Positions 21,974-27,828 of a DNA stretch of 27,828 bases are shown here, one piece after another. Position 1 is the first letter of the stretch; each line of letters starts with the position of its first letter. The notes under the pieces were generated by a model. That model was not told the DNA's origin and made no database searches. It worked only from the letters and a program-made list of their open reading frames with translations. The DNA is from JAGVNX01 sp035290965 (GTDB taxonomy: Archaea > Iainarchaeota > Iainarchaeia > Iainarchaeales > GCA-2688035), in contig DATDTD010000074.1 in NCBI GenBank assembly GCA_035290965.1, positions 1 through 27,828 of the forward strand. The letters run 5' to 3'. Both the position numbers and the translations under genes were made by a program.

Positions 21974-22717
21974 ATGAAGCATGAGAATAAACTTGCGCCC
22001 GGAATGGAAGCAGTTGATTTGGCTTTGTGGATTGAAAAGGAAAAGGCGCTTGTGATTGCGGATTTGCATCTGGGTTATGAGGAAATGCTTAACCGGCAGG
22101 GAGTAATGATTCCGCGCGTGAATTTTTCGGAAATAAAGTCGCGCCTTGAAAAAATCCTTTCAAAAAAAAATCCCGAAAAAATAATCATCAATGGAGATCT
22201 GAAGCACGAGTTCGGGGAAATTTCTCGGCAGGAATGGAACGAGGTTCTTGACATGCTGGATTTTCTGCAGAAAAATTCTCAGGAAGTAGTCCTTGTGCAG
22301 GGAAATCATGATTCTATTCTGGGGCCTATTGCAGCATGGAAAAAAATAAGCGTTTTCAAGGAAGGCTTTTTCCTTGAAAAAACAAAAATTTTCATTACTC
22401 ACGGCGGATTTATCCCAAATTCGGATGAATTCCGGAAGGCAAAAACAATTATTATCGGGCACGAGCATCCTGCTGTTTCATTGCGCGAATCTACAAAGAT
22501 TGAAACCTTTAAATGCTTTTTGAAGGGAAAATTCAAGAAAAAGGATTTGATTGTCCTGCCTTCAATCAGCAATATTGCCTATGGCACTGACATCCTTAAA
22601 CAAGAGATTTTAAGCCCTTTTCTCCAACAGAATCTTTCAGAGTTCAGGGCATGGCTTGTAGAGGACAAGGTTTATTACTTTGGAAAAATAAAAAACATTA
22701 AAAAATCGGGGCGTTAG
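21974..22717 (+). CDS. SbcD/Mre11-related archaeal metallophosphoesterase (COG1407)
   Basis: A 247-residue calcineurin-like phosphoesterase. Metal-site motifs are complete: D30-x-H32 (IADLHLGYE), G-D75-x-x-H78 (NGDLKHEF), G-N111-H112-D (QGNHD), H143 (ITHGG) and G-H163-x-H165 (IGHEHP). The ADLHLG-Y-E variant and size mark the archaeal SbcD-related family, thought to act as DNA endonucleases or phosphodiesterases. ATG 21974 is chosen over upstream starts because the conserved protein begins shortly after and a TATA box stands 27 nt before it. The last codons (K-K-S-G-R-stop) run ten bases into the tRNA-Pro gene, the stop TAG being tRNA bases 8-10. Confidence 0.87.
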   Translation: MKHENKLAPGMEAVDLALWIEKEKALVIADLHLGYEEMLNRQGVMIPRVNFSEIKSRLEKILSKKNPEKIIINGDLKHEFGEISRQEWNEVLDMLDFLQKNSQEVVLVQGNHDSILGPIAAWKKISVFKEGFFLEKTKIFITHGGFIPNSDEFRKAKTIIIGHEHPAVSLRESTKIETFKCFLKGKFKKKDLIVLPSISNIAYGTDILKQEILSPFLQQNLSEFRAWLVEDKVYYFGKIKNIKKSGR

Positions 22718-22780
22718 TCTAGCCTGGTAGGACTCAGCGTTCGGGACGCTGCAGCGGGGGTCCAAATCCTCCACGCCCCA
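22708..22780 (+). tRNA. tRNA-Pro (anticodon CGG)
   Basis: A 73-nt cloverleaf without intron. Acceptor GGGGCGT/ACGCCCC, D-stem GTCT/GGAC with GG in the loop, anticodon stem CAGCG/CGCTG around loop TTCGGGA with anticodon CGG at 22742-22744, variable loop CAGC, T-stem GGGGG/CCTCC (one G-T pair), discriminator A. CCA is not encoded. The T-loop reads TCCAAAT, so position 55 is C instead of the nearly universal U. It decodes CCG (Pro). Confidence 0.93.
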
Positions 22781-22847
22781 AGCTTTATTTTCCTGACACG
22801 AAAGACTAAAAGGCTATTTGGGACAATTAGATTGTACCGAGAACAAC

Positions 22848-22985
22848 TTATTTTGCAGCGGTCAAAATGTCCAATATTGCATTTTTGACTTGTGGAACGA
22901 ATGCGATAACCAATATGATGATTAGCACGATTATTAACGCCCAAGCCAATGGTGGCAATCCTCCAGCGTAACCCCTTCTGTTCAT
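22848..22985 (-). CDS. 45-aa single-pass membrane microprotein
   Basis: A 45-residue ORF: MNRRGYAGGLPP, then a strong hydrophobic helix (WALIIVLIIILVIAFV, residues 15-30), then PQVKNAILDILTAAK. The positive charges before the helix predict the N-terminus inside and a short amphipathic tail outside. GGAGGG lies 8 bases before the ATG (22983-22985). The stop of the preceding 129-aa gene is 16 bp upstream, so the two are probably one operon. No family is recognised; a small membrane regulator or pore-like peptide are possible but unproven readings. Confidence 0.65.
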   Translation of the reverse strand: MNRRGYAGGLPPLAWALIIVLIIILVIAFVPQVKNAILDILTAAK

Positions 22986-23001
22986 TTTTTTTTCCCTCCT
23001 T

Positions 23002-23391
23002 TTATTTAGTTTTAAACTGTTTTGCATATTCTTTGAGAGACTTCCCTGCCCACTCTTGTGTTTGTCTCTCTGCCGCAGGTGTTAGTGTAACCCTGCCGTC
23101 GATTGTTCTTTGCAAGCTGGCTCGTTTGCCTGTAAAAAAACCAGCAGTCCCTATTTTGTCTTTCCCCATTTTTACCCATAATTCGTCAACACGTTTTTTT
23201 TCAATGGGGTTGCCATTATCTTCTATGTATATTAGCGCCCATAATTTCAGGCGATCTTTTGCCCAAGAGGGGATGTCTGTGTTGTCACCGCTTTCTGACT
23301 GCTTACTTTCTTTTGCCTGCATTTTAACGGTAAGAGACATAGCTATTTCCAAATGCTCCTGGATTTCTTTGATTGTTTCCTGATCTGTCAT
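23002..23391 (-). CDS. Unknown 129-aa protein
   Basis: I do not recognise this protein. Residues 1-40 are a charged helix (QETIKEIQEHLEIAMSL), then a stretch with WAKDRLKLWALIYIEDNG, KKRVDELWVKMG, and TGKRASLQRTIDGRVTLT that looks like a winged-helix-type layout (helix, helix, basic helix, beta-hairpin with R-V-T-L-T). That fold reading is inference. The end is a helix (EWAGKSLKEYAKQF). AAGGAG precedes the ATG by about nine bases, and AT-rich promoter DNA covers 23400-23500. It is followed by the 45-aa membrane gene in the same operon, next to a tRNA gene, a common site of genome insertion. Confidence 0.62.
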   Translation of the reverse strand: MTDQETIKEIQEHLEIAMSLTVKMQAKESKQSESGDNTDIPSWAKDRLKLWALIYIEDNGNPIEKKRVDELWVKMGKDKIGTAGFFTGKRASLQRTIDGRVTLTPAAERQTQEWAGKSLKEYAKQFKTK

Positions 23392-23562
23392 GTTACCACT
23401 CCTTACTTTTATTTTTCTAAAGCAATACTGTTAAAAAGTATTCTATTTACTTTTAAAAGCATGTATTAAAATTAGTAAACCAAAAGTATTATAAAAGACG
23501 CCCTATGGACTCTCCTAAGCTCATCGGCAAAAAAAGTCTTGAATCGAAAAGTATCTGCTTTT
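23392..23562. promoter_or_regulatory. Intergenic promoter region with a near-palindromic TATA (TATTATAAAAG)
   Basis: 171 bp between the VIT gene stop and the 23391 start. A TATA-like element at 23488-23498 reads well on both strands. AT-rich tracts (TTTTTAAC, AAGTAAATAG) lie nearer the 23391 gene. I see no open reading frame or tRNA-like structure in it. Confidence 0.4.
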
Positions 23563-24276
23563 TTACGGCGCGCCGAGCAGCATTCCGATTGCAAATCCGA
23601 CCATTGCGGAAACAATTCCTATTATTGCGAGTTCTGTTCCAGAGCGCTTCCAGCCGACTACTGTGAATCTTGATTTCAATGCGCCCGCAATGAACAGGAT
23701 AATTGCCGATAAAATTATTGTTGCAACAATCGCTGTTTTTACTGGAAGGACAAAAAACGGAAGCAATGGAAGAAAAGAGCCTGCGATTGCCGAAGCTCCG
23801 ACTACAAAGGCGGCTTTTTTGGGATTGCCTTCGGGCTTTTCAAGCTTCAGTTCTTCCTGCATCATTACTTCAAGCCAGTTCTGCTTGTCTGAACAAATCC
23901 TTTCAACAACAAGCTCAAGGTCTTTTCCCGCAAATCCCTTTTTCGAATAAATATCGCGGATTTCCTGTTTTTCGATTTCAGGGACTGTTTCAATCTCATT
24001 TATTTCGCGCTGTTTTTCCTTTTCATAATATTCCATTGCAGCTTTTGTAGAAGTATAGGCAACTGCCGCCATTGAAATGCTTTCGGCAAAAGTAGCAGAC
24101 AAGCCGGCAAGCAGGACAATGCGGATGTCGTTTGTTGCAATTGCAACTCCGAGCAGAATTCCGAGGACATTTACCAGTCCATCCTGCCCTCCGAGAATAA
24201 TGTCGCGCAGAAGCTTTCCGCTTTCAGTGTGCGGTTCCTTGTGGAGAAGCATTGCCTCTGCTTTTACATGGTGCAT
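23563..24276 (-). CDS. VIT1/CCC1-family Fe/Mn transporter
   Basis: A 237-residue membrane protein of the vacuolar iron transporter family. The signature LLRDIILGGQDGLVNVLGILLGV opens helix 1 and is followed by GLSATFAESISMAAVAY (helix 2). A long charged cytoplasmic section (about 45 E/K-rich residues, EKQREINEIETVPEIEKQEI and on) binds metals in relatives. Three further helices end in GMLLGAP. It should move Fe2+/Mn2+ out of the cytoplasm. The reading frame opens at 24348, inside the aldolase gene, but ATG 24276 fits better: a TTAAATTT box lies exactly 25-26 nt upstream. Confidence 0.85.
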   Translation of the reverse strand: MHHVKAEAMLLHKEPHTESGKLLRDIILGGQDGLVNVLGILLGVAIATNDIRIVLLAGLSATFAESISMAAVAYTSTKAAMEYYEKEKQREINEIETVPEIEKQEIRDIYSKKGFAGKDLELVVERICSDKQNWLEVMMQEELKLEKPEGNPKKAAFVVGASAIAGSFLPLLPFFVLPVKTAIVATIILSAIILFIAGALKSRFTVVGWKRSGTELAIIGIVSAMVGFAIGMLLGAP

Positions 24277-24297
24277 GCAAAGCAATAGGATTTTGGA

Positions 24298-24305
24298 AAA
24301 TTTAA
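24298..24305 (-). promoter_or_regulatory. TATA box for the VIT gene
   Basis: Minus-strand CCTTAAATTTTCC with its TTAAATTT core centred 25-26 nt before ATG 24276. It is located just after the aldolase stop and decides the VIT start. Confidence 0.5.
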
Positions 24306-24322
24306 GGCTTTCCACAGAACTT

Positions 24323-25264
24323 TCATCGGAAGAGCTTTGCCTTTCCATTGCATCCGAGAAGCTTTATTTTTCTTGCAACAACTTCCTTTATCATTTCCCT
24401 TGCAGGGCCCAAATATTTTCTCGGGTCGAATTCAGCGGGTTTTTCCGCAAAGCTTTTCCTGATTGCGGCAGTCATTGCAATGCGCAAATCAGTGTCAATG
24501 TTTACTTTCTGCACTCCGATTTTTACTGCCTCTGCAATCTGCTTCTCGGGAACTCCTTTGCTTCCGTGTATTTCTGCGCCGAATTTGTTGCAGATTTCAA
24601 CATATTCAGGAAGGACTGAAGAGGCTCCGTGCAGGACAAGAGGGATTTTTACAAGCCTGCGGATTTTTTTTAATCTCTCCAAATCAAGTTTCGGCTCTGC
24701 CTTGAACTTATACGCGCCATGAGAAGTTCCTATTGCAACTGCAAGCGAATCGCAGCCTGCCCTTTCCACAAATTCCTTTGCCTGTTCTGGATTTGTGTAA
24801 ACAGCGCTTGCGAAAACCTTTCCGCTCTCTCCGGCATCGAACTGCTCTCCAATAAGCTTTCCGAGTTCTGCTTCAACTGAAACATTTTTTGCGTGCGCAC
24901 AGCCAACGACTTTTTTTGTAAGCGCAATGTTTTCCTCGAAAGGGAGATGGCTGCCGTCAATCATTACAGAAGTGAATCCGTCGTTGATTGCCTGTTCGCA
25001 TAATTCAAAGCTGTCGCCATGGTCTAAGTGAATTGCAATCGGAAGCCCTGAATCTTTTTCCGCTGCCTCTGCAATCTTCATTATATACGTGTGCCCCGCG
25101 TATTCCCTTGCTCCCCTGCTCACCTGAAGTATGAGCGGCGCGTCAAGCTCTTTTGCGGCAGAGATTATTCCCTGCGTTATTTCCATGTTGTTGATGTTGA
25201 ATGCGCCGAGTGCGAATTTTTTTTCCATTGCCTTCTGCATTAATTCCCTGTTTGTTACAAACAT
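24323..25264 (-). CDS. fba: Class II fructose-bisphosphate aldolase
   Basis: A 313-residue zinc-dependent aldolase that splits fructose-1,6-bisphosphate or works in gluconeogenesis. With numbering from the GTG at 25273 (three residues longer), the sites are D84-H85 in IHLDHGDSFE (catalytic Asp and zinc ligand), E136 in VEAELG, H185 in GTSHGAYK, H215 in VLHGASS, and NIDTDLRIA for phosphate binding. ATG 25264 is chosen because GGTGAT stands four bases upstream, partly covering the earlier GTG/ATG codons. It starts 9 bp after the pfk stop, so both belong to one transcript. Class II aldolases are bacterial-type; most archaea use other enzymes. Confidence 0.92.
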   Translation of the reverse strand: MFVTNRELMQKAMEKKFALGAFNINNMEITQGIISAAKELDAPLILQVSRGAREYAGHTYIMKIAEAAEKDSGLPIAIHLDHGDSFELCEQAINDGFTSVMIDGSHLPFEENIALTKKVVGCAHAKNVSVEAELGKLIGEQFDAGESGKVFASAVYTNPEQAKEFVERAGCDSLAVAIGTSHGAYKFKAEPKLDLERLKKIRRLVKIPLVLHGASSVLPEYVEICNKFGAEIHGSKGVPEKQIAEAVKIGVQKVNIDTDLRIAMTAAIRKSFAEKPAEFDPRKYLGPAREMIKEVVARKIKLLGCNGKAKLFR

Positions 25265-25273
25265 TTGCATCAC

Positions 25274-26350
25274 CTATCCGAAAAATAATTTTGCCTCTTC
25301 AAGCCTTTTTTCAGGCACTGTTTTTAATTTGCCGAGCGCTTCCTGCATTTCGACAGTTATTATTTCTATTCCGCGCAGCGCGGAGATTTTTCCGAATTCC
25401 TTCCTGTGGACCATTTCAGCTGCATGAATCCCGAATCTTGTTCCAAGCACTCTGTCGAATGCAGTCGGATGCCCTCCCCTCTGCAAATGCCCCAGAACAA
25501 CGTGCCTTGATTCCTTGCCGGTGCGCTTTTCTATTTCTGCAGCAATTGTTTCCGCAACCCCGCCAAGGCGCGCGTGCCCGAAAGAATCTATTTCCTTGAA
25601 CTTTGTTTCAAGCGCACCATTTTGTTTTTCAATTGCCCCCTCTGAAACAGCGATTATTGAATAATGCTTCCCCTTTTTTTCGCGCTCCCTCACGATTCTG
25701 CAGATTTCCTCAATGTCATAGGGCTCTTCTGGAATAACAATGCAGTGCGCTCCACCCGCAATTCCCGCGTGCAGAGTCATCCAGCCCGCGTGCCTTCCCA
25801 TTACTTCCACGACAATAACCCTGTCATGGCTTTGCGCGGTTATGTGCAGGCTGTCGATTGCATTTGCTGCAATGTTAACTGCAGTGTCAAACCCGAAAGT
25901 ATAATCAGTTGCAGAAACATCGTTGTCAATTGTTTTTGGGACTCCGACAATTTTTATTCCTTGCTTGTGGAGCTTCATTGCCACTCCCAAAGTGTCCTCG
26001 CCGCCTATTGCGACAAGGCAGTAAATCCCGAATTTTTCAAGGTTTTTTTCCAGCTGTTCAACTCCGTTTTCTATTTTATAAGGGTTAGTCCTTGAAGTTC
26101 CCAAAATTGTTCCCCCTGTCATGTGGATGTTTTCAGTCCTGTCCAGATCAAGCGGATGGTGCTCCCCCTCTCCAAGCAGCCCTGCCCAGCCTCTCCGAAA
26201 TCCAAGGACATCATAGCCCAGGCTCATTGCCTTTACAGTGAGGGCGCGGATAACAGCGTTTAATCCGGGCGCGTCTCCCCCGCCAGTAAGCACTCCGATA
26301 ATCTGTTTTTTGCCTGCAGAAACAGGGGCTTTTTCAGGATTTTTTGCCAA
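25274..26350 (-). CDS. pfkA: 6-phosphofructokinase, PfkA family with PPi-type signature
   Basis: About 358 residues. Family motifs: GVLTGGGDAPGLNAVIR (substrate/phosphoryl donor loop), GTSRTNPYK, AIGGEDTLGVA, PKTIDNDV and MGRHAGW. In ATP-dependent E. coli PfkA the two diagnostic positions are glycines 104 and 124; here they are D (GGED, about residue 119) and K (PKTIDND, about 139), the pair seen in PPi-dependent or mixed enzymes. It phosphorylates fructose-6-phosphate. The frame is open up to 26497, which would overlap the divergent HAD gene and cover a TATA-like ATAATATTAATA (about 26405-26416). TTG 26350 with GTGA upstream is my choice; ATG 26440 is possible. Confidence 0.85.
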   Translation of the reverse strand: MAKNPEKAPVSAGKKQIIGVLTGGGDAPGLNAVIRALTVKAMSLGYDVLGFRRGWAGLLGEGEHHPLDLDRTENIHMTGGTILGTSRTNPYKIENGVEQLEKNLEKFGIYCLVAIGGEDTLGVAMKLHKQGIKIVGVPKTIDNDVSATDYTFGFDTAVNIAANAIDSLHITAQSHDRVIVVEVMGRHAGWMTLHAGIAGGAHCIVIPEEPYDIEEICRIVREREKKGKHYSIIAVSEGAIEKQNGALETKFKEIDSFGHARLGGVAETIAAEIEKRTGKESRHVVLGHLQRGGHPTAFDRVLGTRFGIHAAEMVHRKEFGKISALRGIEIITVEMQEALGKLKTVPEKRLEEAKLFFG

Positions 26351-26490
26351 GAGGGCTTCACTTCCAAACAGCTTTTCCTGTTTATTAATTCGTGAAGTTG
26401 TTTTTATTAATATTATGTGGCTGTTTTTTTTGCATAACATTTTAAACAAGTTCAACCATAATTCTTCTGCTGTTTTTTCGGGCGGTTTTT

Positions 26491-27150
26491 TTGGCAATCA
26501 AGGCGATTCTTTTCGATCTGGACGGAACACTGATTGACTCTATCCCGCTGCACAAAAAATCATTTGCGCTCGTTTTCAGAAAATTCGGGCAGCGTCTTTC
26601 GAAAAAAGAAATTGAAATGCAAATCCACTGGTCTACGGAAAAAATTTATGAAAAGCTGCGCGTGAAAAAACGCCTGGGGCTTTCGCTTGAAAATTTTCTG
26701 GACATCCGCAGGAAAACATATTATTCATTGCTGCGCGGAAAAAACATTGTTTTCAGGGAAAGGGCATTGCTCTTGAAAAAGCTGGGGAAAAAATATCGGC
26801 TCGCGCTTGTAACGAATTCATCGCTCATGACTGCGGAGCGCTCGACTCCAAAATCCCTGATAAGGCTTTTTGATGCAATAGTCACTTTTTCGGATGTAAA
26901 AAATCCCAAGCCGGCTCCCGACATGCTTCTGCTTGCCGCAGAAAGGCTTCATGAAAAACCTGAGGACTGCCTCATGATCGGGGATTCTGTTTTCGATGTG
27001 ATTGCGGCAAAAGCGGCAAAAATGCCAGTTGCATCATGGCACTGCAGGACTGCTGTCTCCTCTCTCATGGAGCTGGAAAAAGCAAAGCCGACTGTTCTTG
27101 TGAAAAATTCTTTCGAGCTTGAAAAGTTTTTGGAAGAAGAGCATTTTTAA
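26491..27150 (+). CDS. HAD-superfamily hydrolase (phosphoglucomutase/phosphatase-like)
   Basis: A 219-residue HAD phosphatase. Motif I is FDLDGTLIDS (D9 nucleophile, D11), motif II is LVTNSS (108-111), motif III lysine is in NPKPAPD (K140) and motif IV is MIGDSVFDVIAA (D165, D169). The helical cap between residues 17 and 90 makes it subfamily I (beta-phosphoglucomutase, phosphoglycolate phosphatase and similar); the substrate is not clear. The start is TTG 26491 (GGGCGG upstream, TATA-like TTTTAAAC at 26439-26446). It is divergent from pfk and could share regulation with glycolysis. Confidence 0.85.
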   Translation: MAIKAILFDLDGTLIDSIPLHKKSFALVFRKFGQRLSKKEIEMQIHWSTEKIYEKLRVKKRLGLSLENFLDIRRKTYYSLLRGKNIVFRERALLLKKLGKKYRLALVTNSSLMTAERSTPKSLIRLFDAIVTFSDVKNPKPAPDMLLLAAERLHEKPEDCLMIGDSVFDVIAAKAAKMPVASWHCRTAVSSLMELEKAKPTVLVKNSFELEKFLEEEHF

Positions 27151-27217
27151 ACTGGTTCTGCAATAATTTTTTCAGTTTTTTTTTGCTTTATTGCATTGAT
27201 TTTTTTTGGTGGGTTTT
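27151..27217 (+). terminator. T-rich intergenic stretch between the HAD gene and pyrG
   Basis: Several runs of 6-9 T (about 27168-27208) on the plus strand, the form of archaeal U-tract terminators. It also contains GGTGG at 27208-27212, which serves the TTG start of pyrG. Confidence 0.4.
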
Positions 27218-27828
27218 TTGTCTGGAAAGGATATTCTGAACAAGATTATTGCCACTTCGGGTGACGAATTCTACACTCCGATTCCAAAAGGCTATATCCC
27301 CGGAAAAACAAAATTTGTCGTAGTAACAGGCAGTGTTATTTCTGGAATCGGCAAAGGCACAATAAACAGCACCTTGTGCAAGCTATTGCAGGACCGCGGA
27401 TTGAAGGTAGAGCCAATAAAACTCGAAGCCTATCTGAATGTTGATGCCGGCACTTTGAATCCCTTCAGGCACGGAGAGGTTTTTGTTCTCGATGATGGAA
27501 CAGAAACAGACTTAGACCTTGGAACTTATGAAAGAATGCTTGACAAAAACATGAGCCGCGACAATTTTGTCACTTCAGGAAGAATCTACAGGACAATTAT
27601 TGAGAACGAGCGCGCTGGCAAATATCTCGGGAGAGATGTCCAGTTTATTCCCCATGTAACAGGAGAAGTGAAAAAGGTTTTGCGCGAGCTTGCGCTTGAA
27701 ACAAAAGCCGATGTAATAGTAATTGAAATCGGCGGTACTGTAGGGGATTTTGAAAACATGTTTGCAATCGACACTGTAAGGGAAATGATTTATGAAGAGG
27801 GAAAGGAAAATGTCTGCGTAATAAACAT
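27218..27828 (+). CDS. pyrG: CTP synthase, N-terminal part (runs off the window)
   Basis: The first 203 residues of a CTP synthase that makes CTP from UTP with glutamine nitrogen. The synthetase domain is plain: TGSVISGIGKGT (P-loop), LNVDAGTLNPFRHGEVFVLDDG, ETDLDLGTYERML and IEIGGTVGDFE. Oddities: the canonical K-F-D-P-Y is K-L-E-A-Y, VTGGVVS is VTGSVIS, and there is an N-terminal extension of about 30 residues ending YTPIPKGYIPGKTKF. I believe these features recur in a DPANN-type clade of the family. TTG 27218 follows GGTGG by five bases. The glutaminase domain is beyond the window. Confidence 0.9.
   Translation, partial: MSGKDILNKIIATSGDEFYTPIPKGYIPGKTKFVVVTGSVISGIGKGTINSTLCKLLQDRGLKVEPIKLEAYLNVDAGTLNPFRHGEVFVLDDGTETDLDLGTYERMLDKNMSRDNFVTSGRIYRTIIENERAGKYLGRDVQFIPHVTGEVKKVLRELALETKADVIVIEIGGTVGDFENMFAIDTVREMIYEEGKENVCVIN

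Noticed and set aside
22760..22785. tRNA 3' end as an integration site with a direct repeat downstream
   Set aside because: No second copy of the tRNA 3' segment was seen up to the VIT gene, and no integrase is present.
22781..22847. Possible small RNA after the tRNA
   Set aside because: I see no convincing stem or C/D-box pair; it is more likely the 3' region of the minus-strand operon.
22714..22944. A 76-codon minus-strand frame through the tRNA-Pro gene
   Set aside because: It reads antisense through the tRNA and overlaps the 45-aa membrane gene out of frame.
26351..26497. N-terminal extension of the phosphofructokinase up to TTG 26497
   Set aside because: It would overlap the divergent HAD gene start and translate through a TATA-like AT-rich region; PFK proteins begin close to the GVLTGGGD motif.

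Overview
The window looks like a chromosomal segment of a small-genome archaeon, most probably a DPANN-type lineage (Diapherotrites/Micrarchaeota-like; this placement is inference). Supporting signs are an archaeal NucS endonuclease, an archaeal/eukaryote-type prolyl-tRNA synthetase, a DphB-like enzyme, DUF357, a four-subunit pyruvate:ferredoxin oxidoreductase, an archaeal SbcD-related phosphoesterase, TATA boxes about 26 nt before many start codons (leaderless mRNAs), Shine-Dalgarno cores of GGTGA/GTGA type, frequent TTG starts, and a tRNA gene without encoded CCA. Genes are tightly packed. I see no CRISPR array, insertion sequence or rRNA.

Layout. 1-1642: truncated nucS, an EamA-type permease and a small membrane protein. 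1649-4693 (minus): a peptidase operon of a conserved 54-aa protein, an M29-like aminopeptidase and an M24 Xaa-Pro dipeptidase. 4779-8313 (plus): a RecJ-like DHH phosphoesterase, then a very unusual basic repeat protein whose C-terminus resembles bacterial sigma-70 region 2, an unknown 177-aa protein and a dCMP-deaminase-like enzyme. 8378-11358 (minus): a YcaQ-type DNA glycosylase, a gene remnant and DNA polymerase X. 11432-15425: a methyltransferase, a TRASH-domain protein with an apparent frameshift, a 43-aa ultra-acidic protein, a small conserved protein, proS, and a NYN-domain protein preceded by a UUCG-loop hairpin. 15433-18813 (minus): a Nudix hydrolase and porGDAB. 18901-21929: acylphosphatase, a membrane-anchored secreted protein, DUF357, an unknown protein, dphB and a GNAT acetyltransferase. 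21974-24276: a phosphoesterase whose stop codon lies inside a tRNA-Pro(CGG) gene, two small unknown genes and a VIT-type metal transporter. 24323-27828: class II fructose-bisphosphate aldolase, a PFK with PPi-type signature residues, a HAD hydrolase and the start of a variant CTP synthase.

Functional picture. PFK and aldolase form a glycolytic operon, and Por would convert pyruvate to acetyl-CoA with reduction of ferredoxin, which fits a fermentative anaerobe. DNA maintenance is well represented (NucS, RecJ-like DHH, PolX, YcaQ-like glycosylase, SbcD-related phosphoesterase, plus dCMP-deaminase and Nudix enzymes). The most striking item is the 5879-7234 gene: an N-terminal helix-turn-helix-like segment, about 15 'TPEQR' repeats on a strict 16- or 23-residue lattice, and a sigma-70 region-2-like end in a domain of life that does not use sigma factors.
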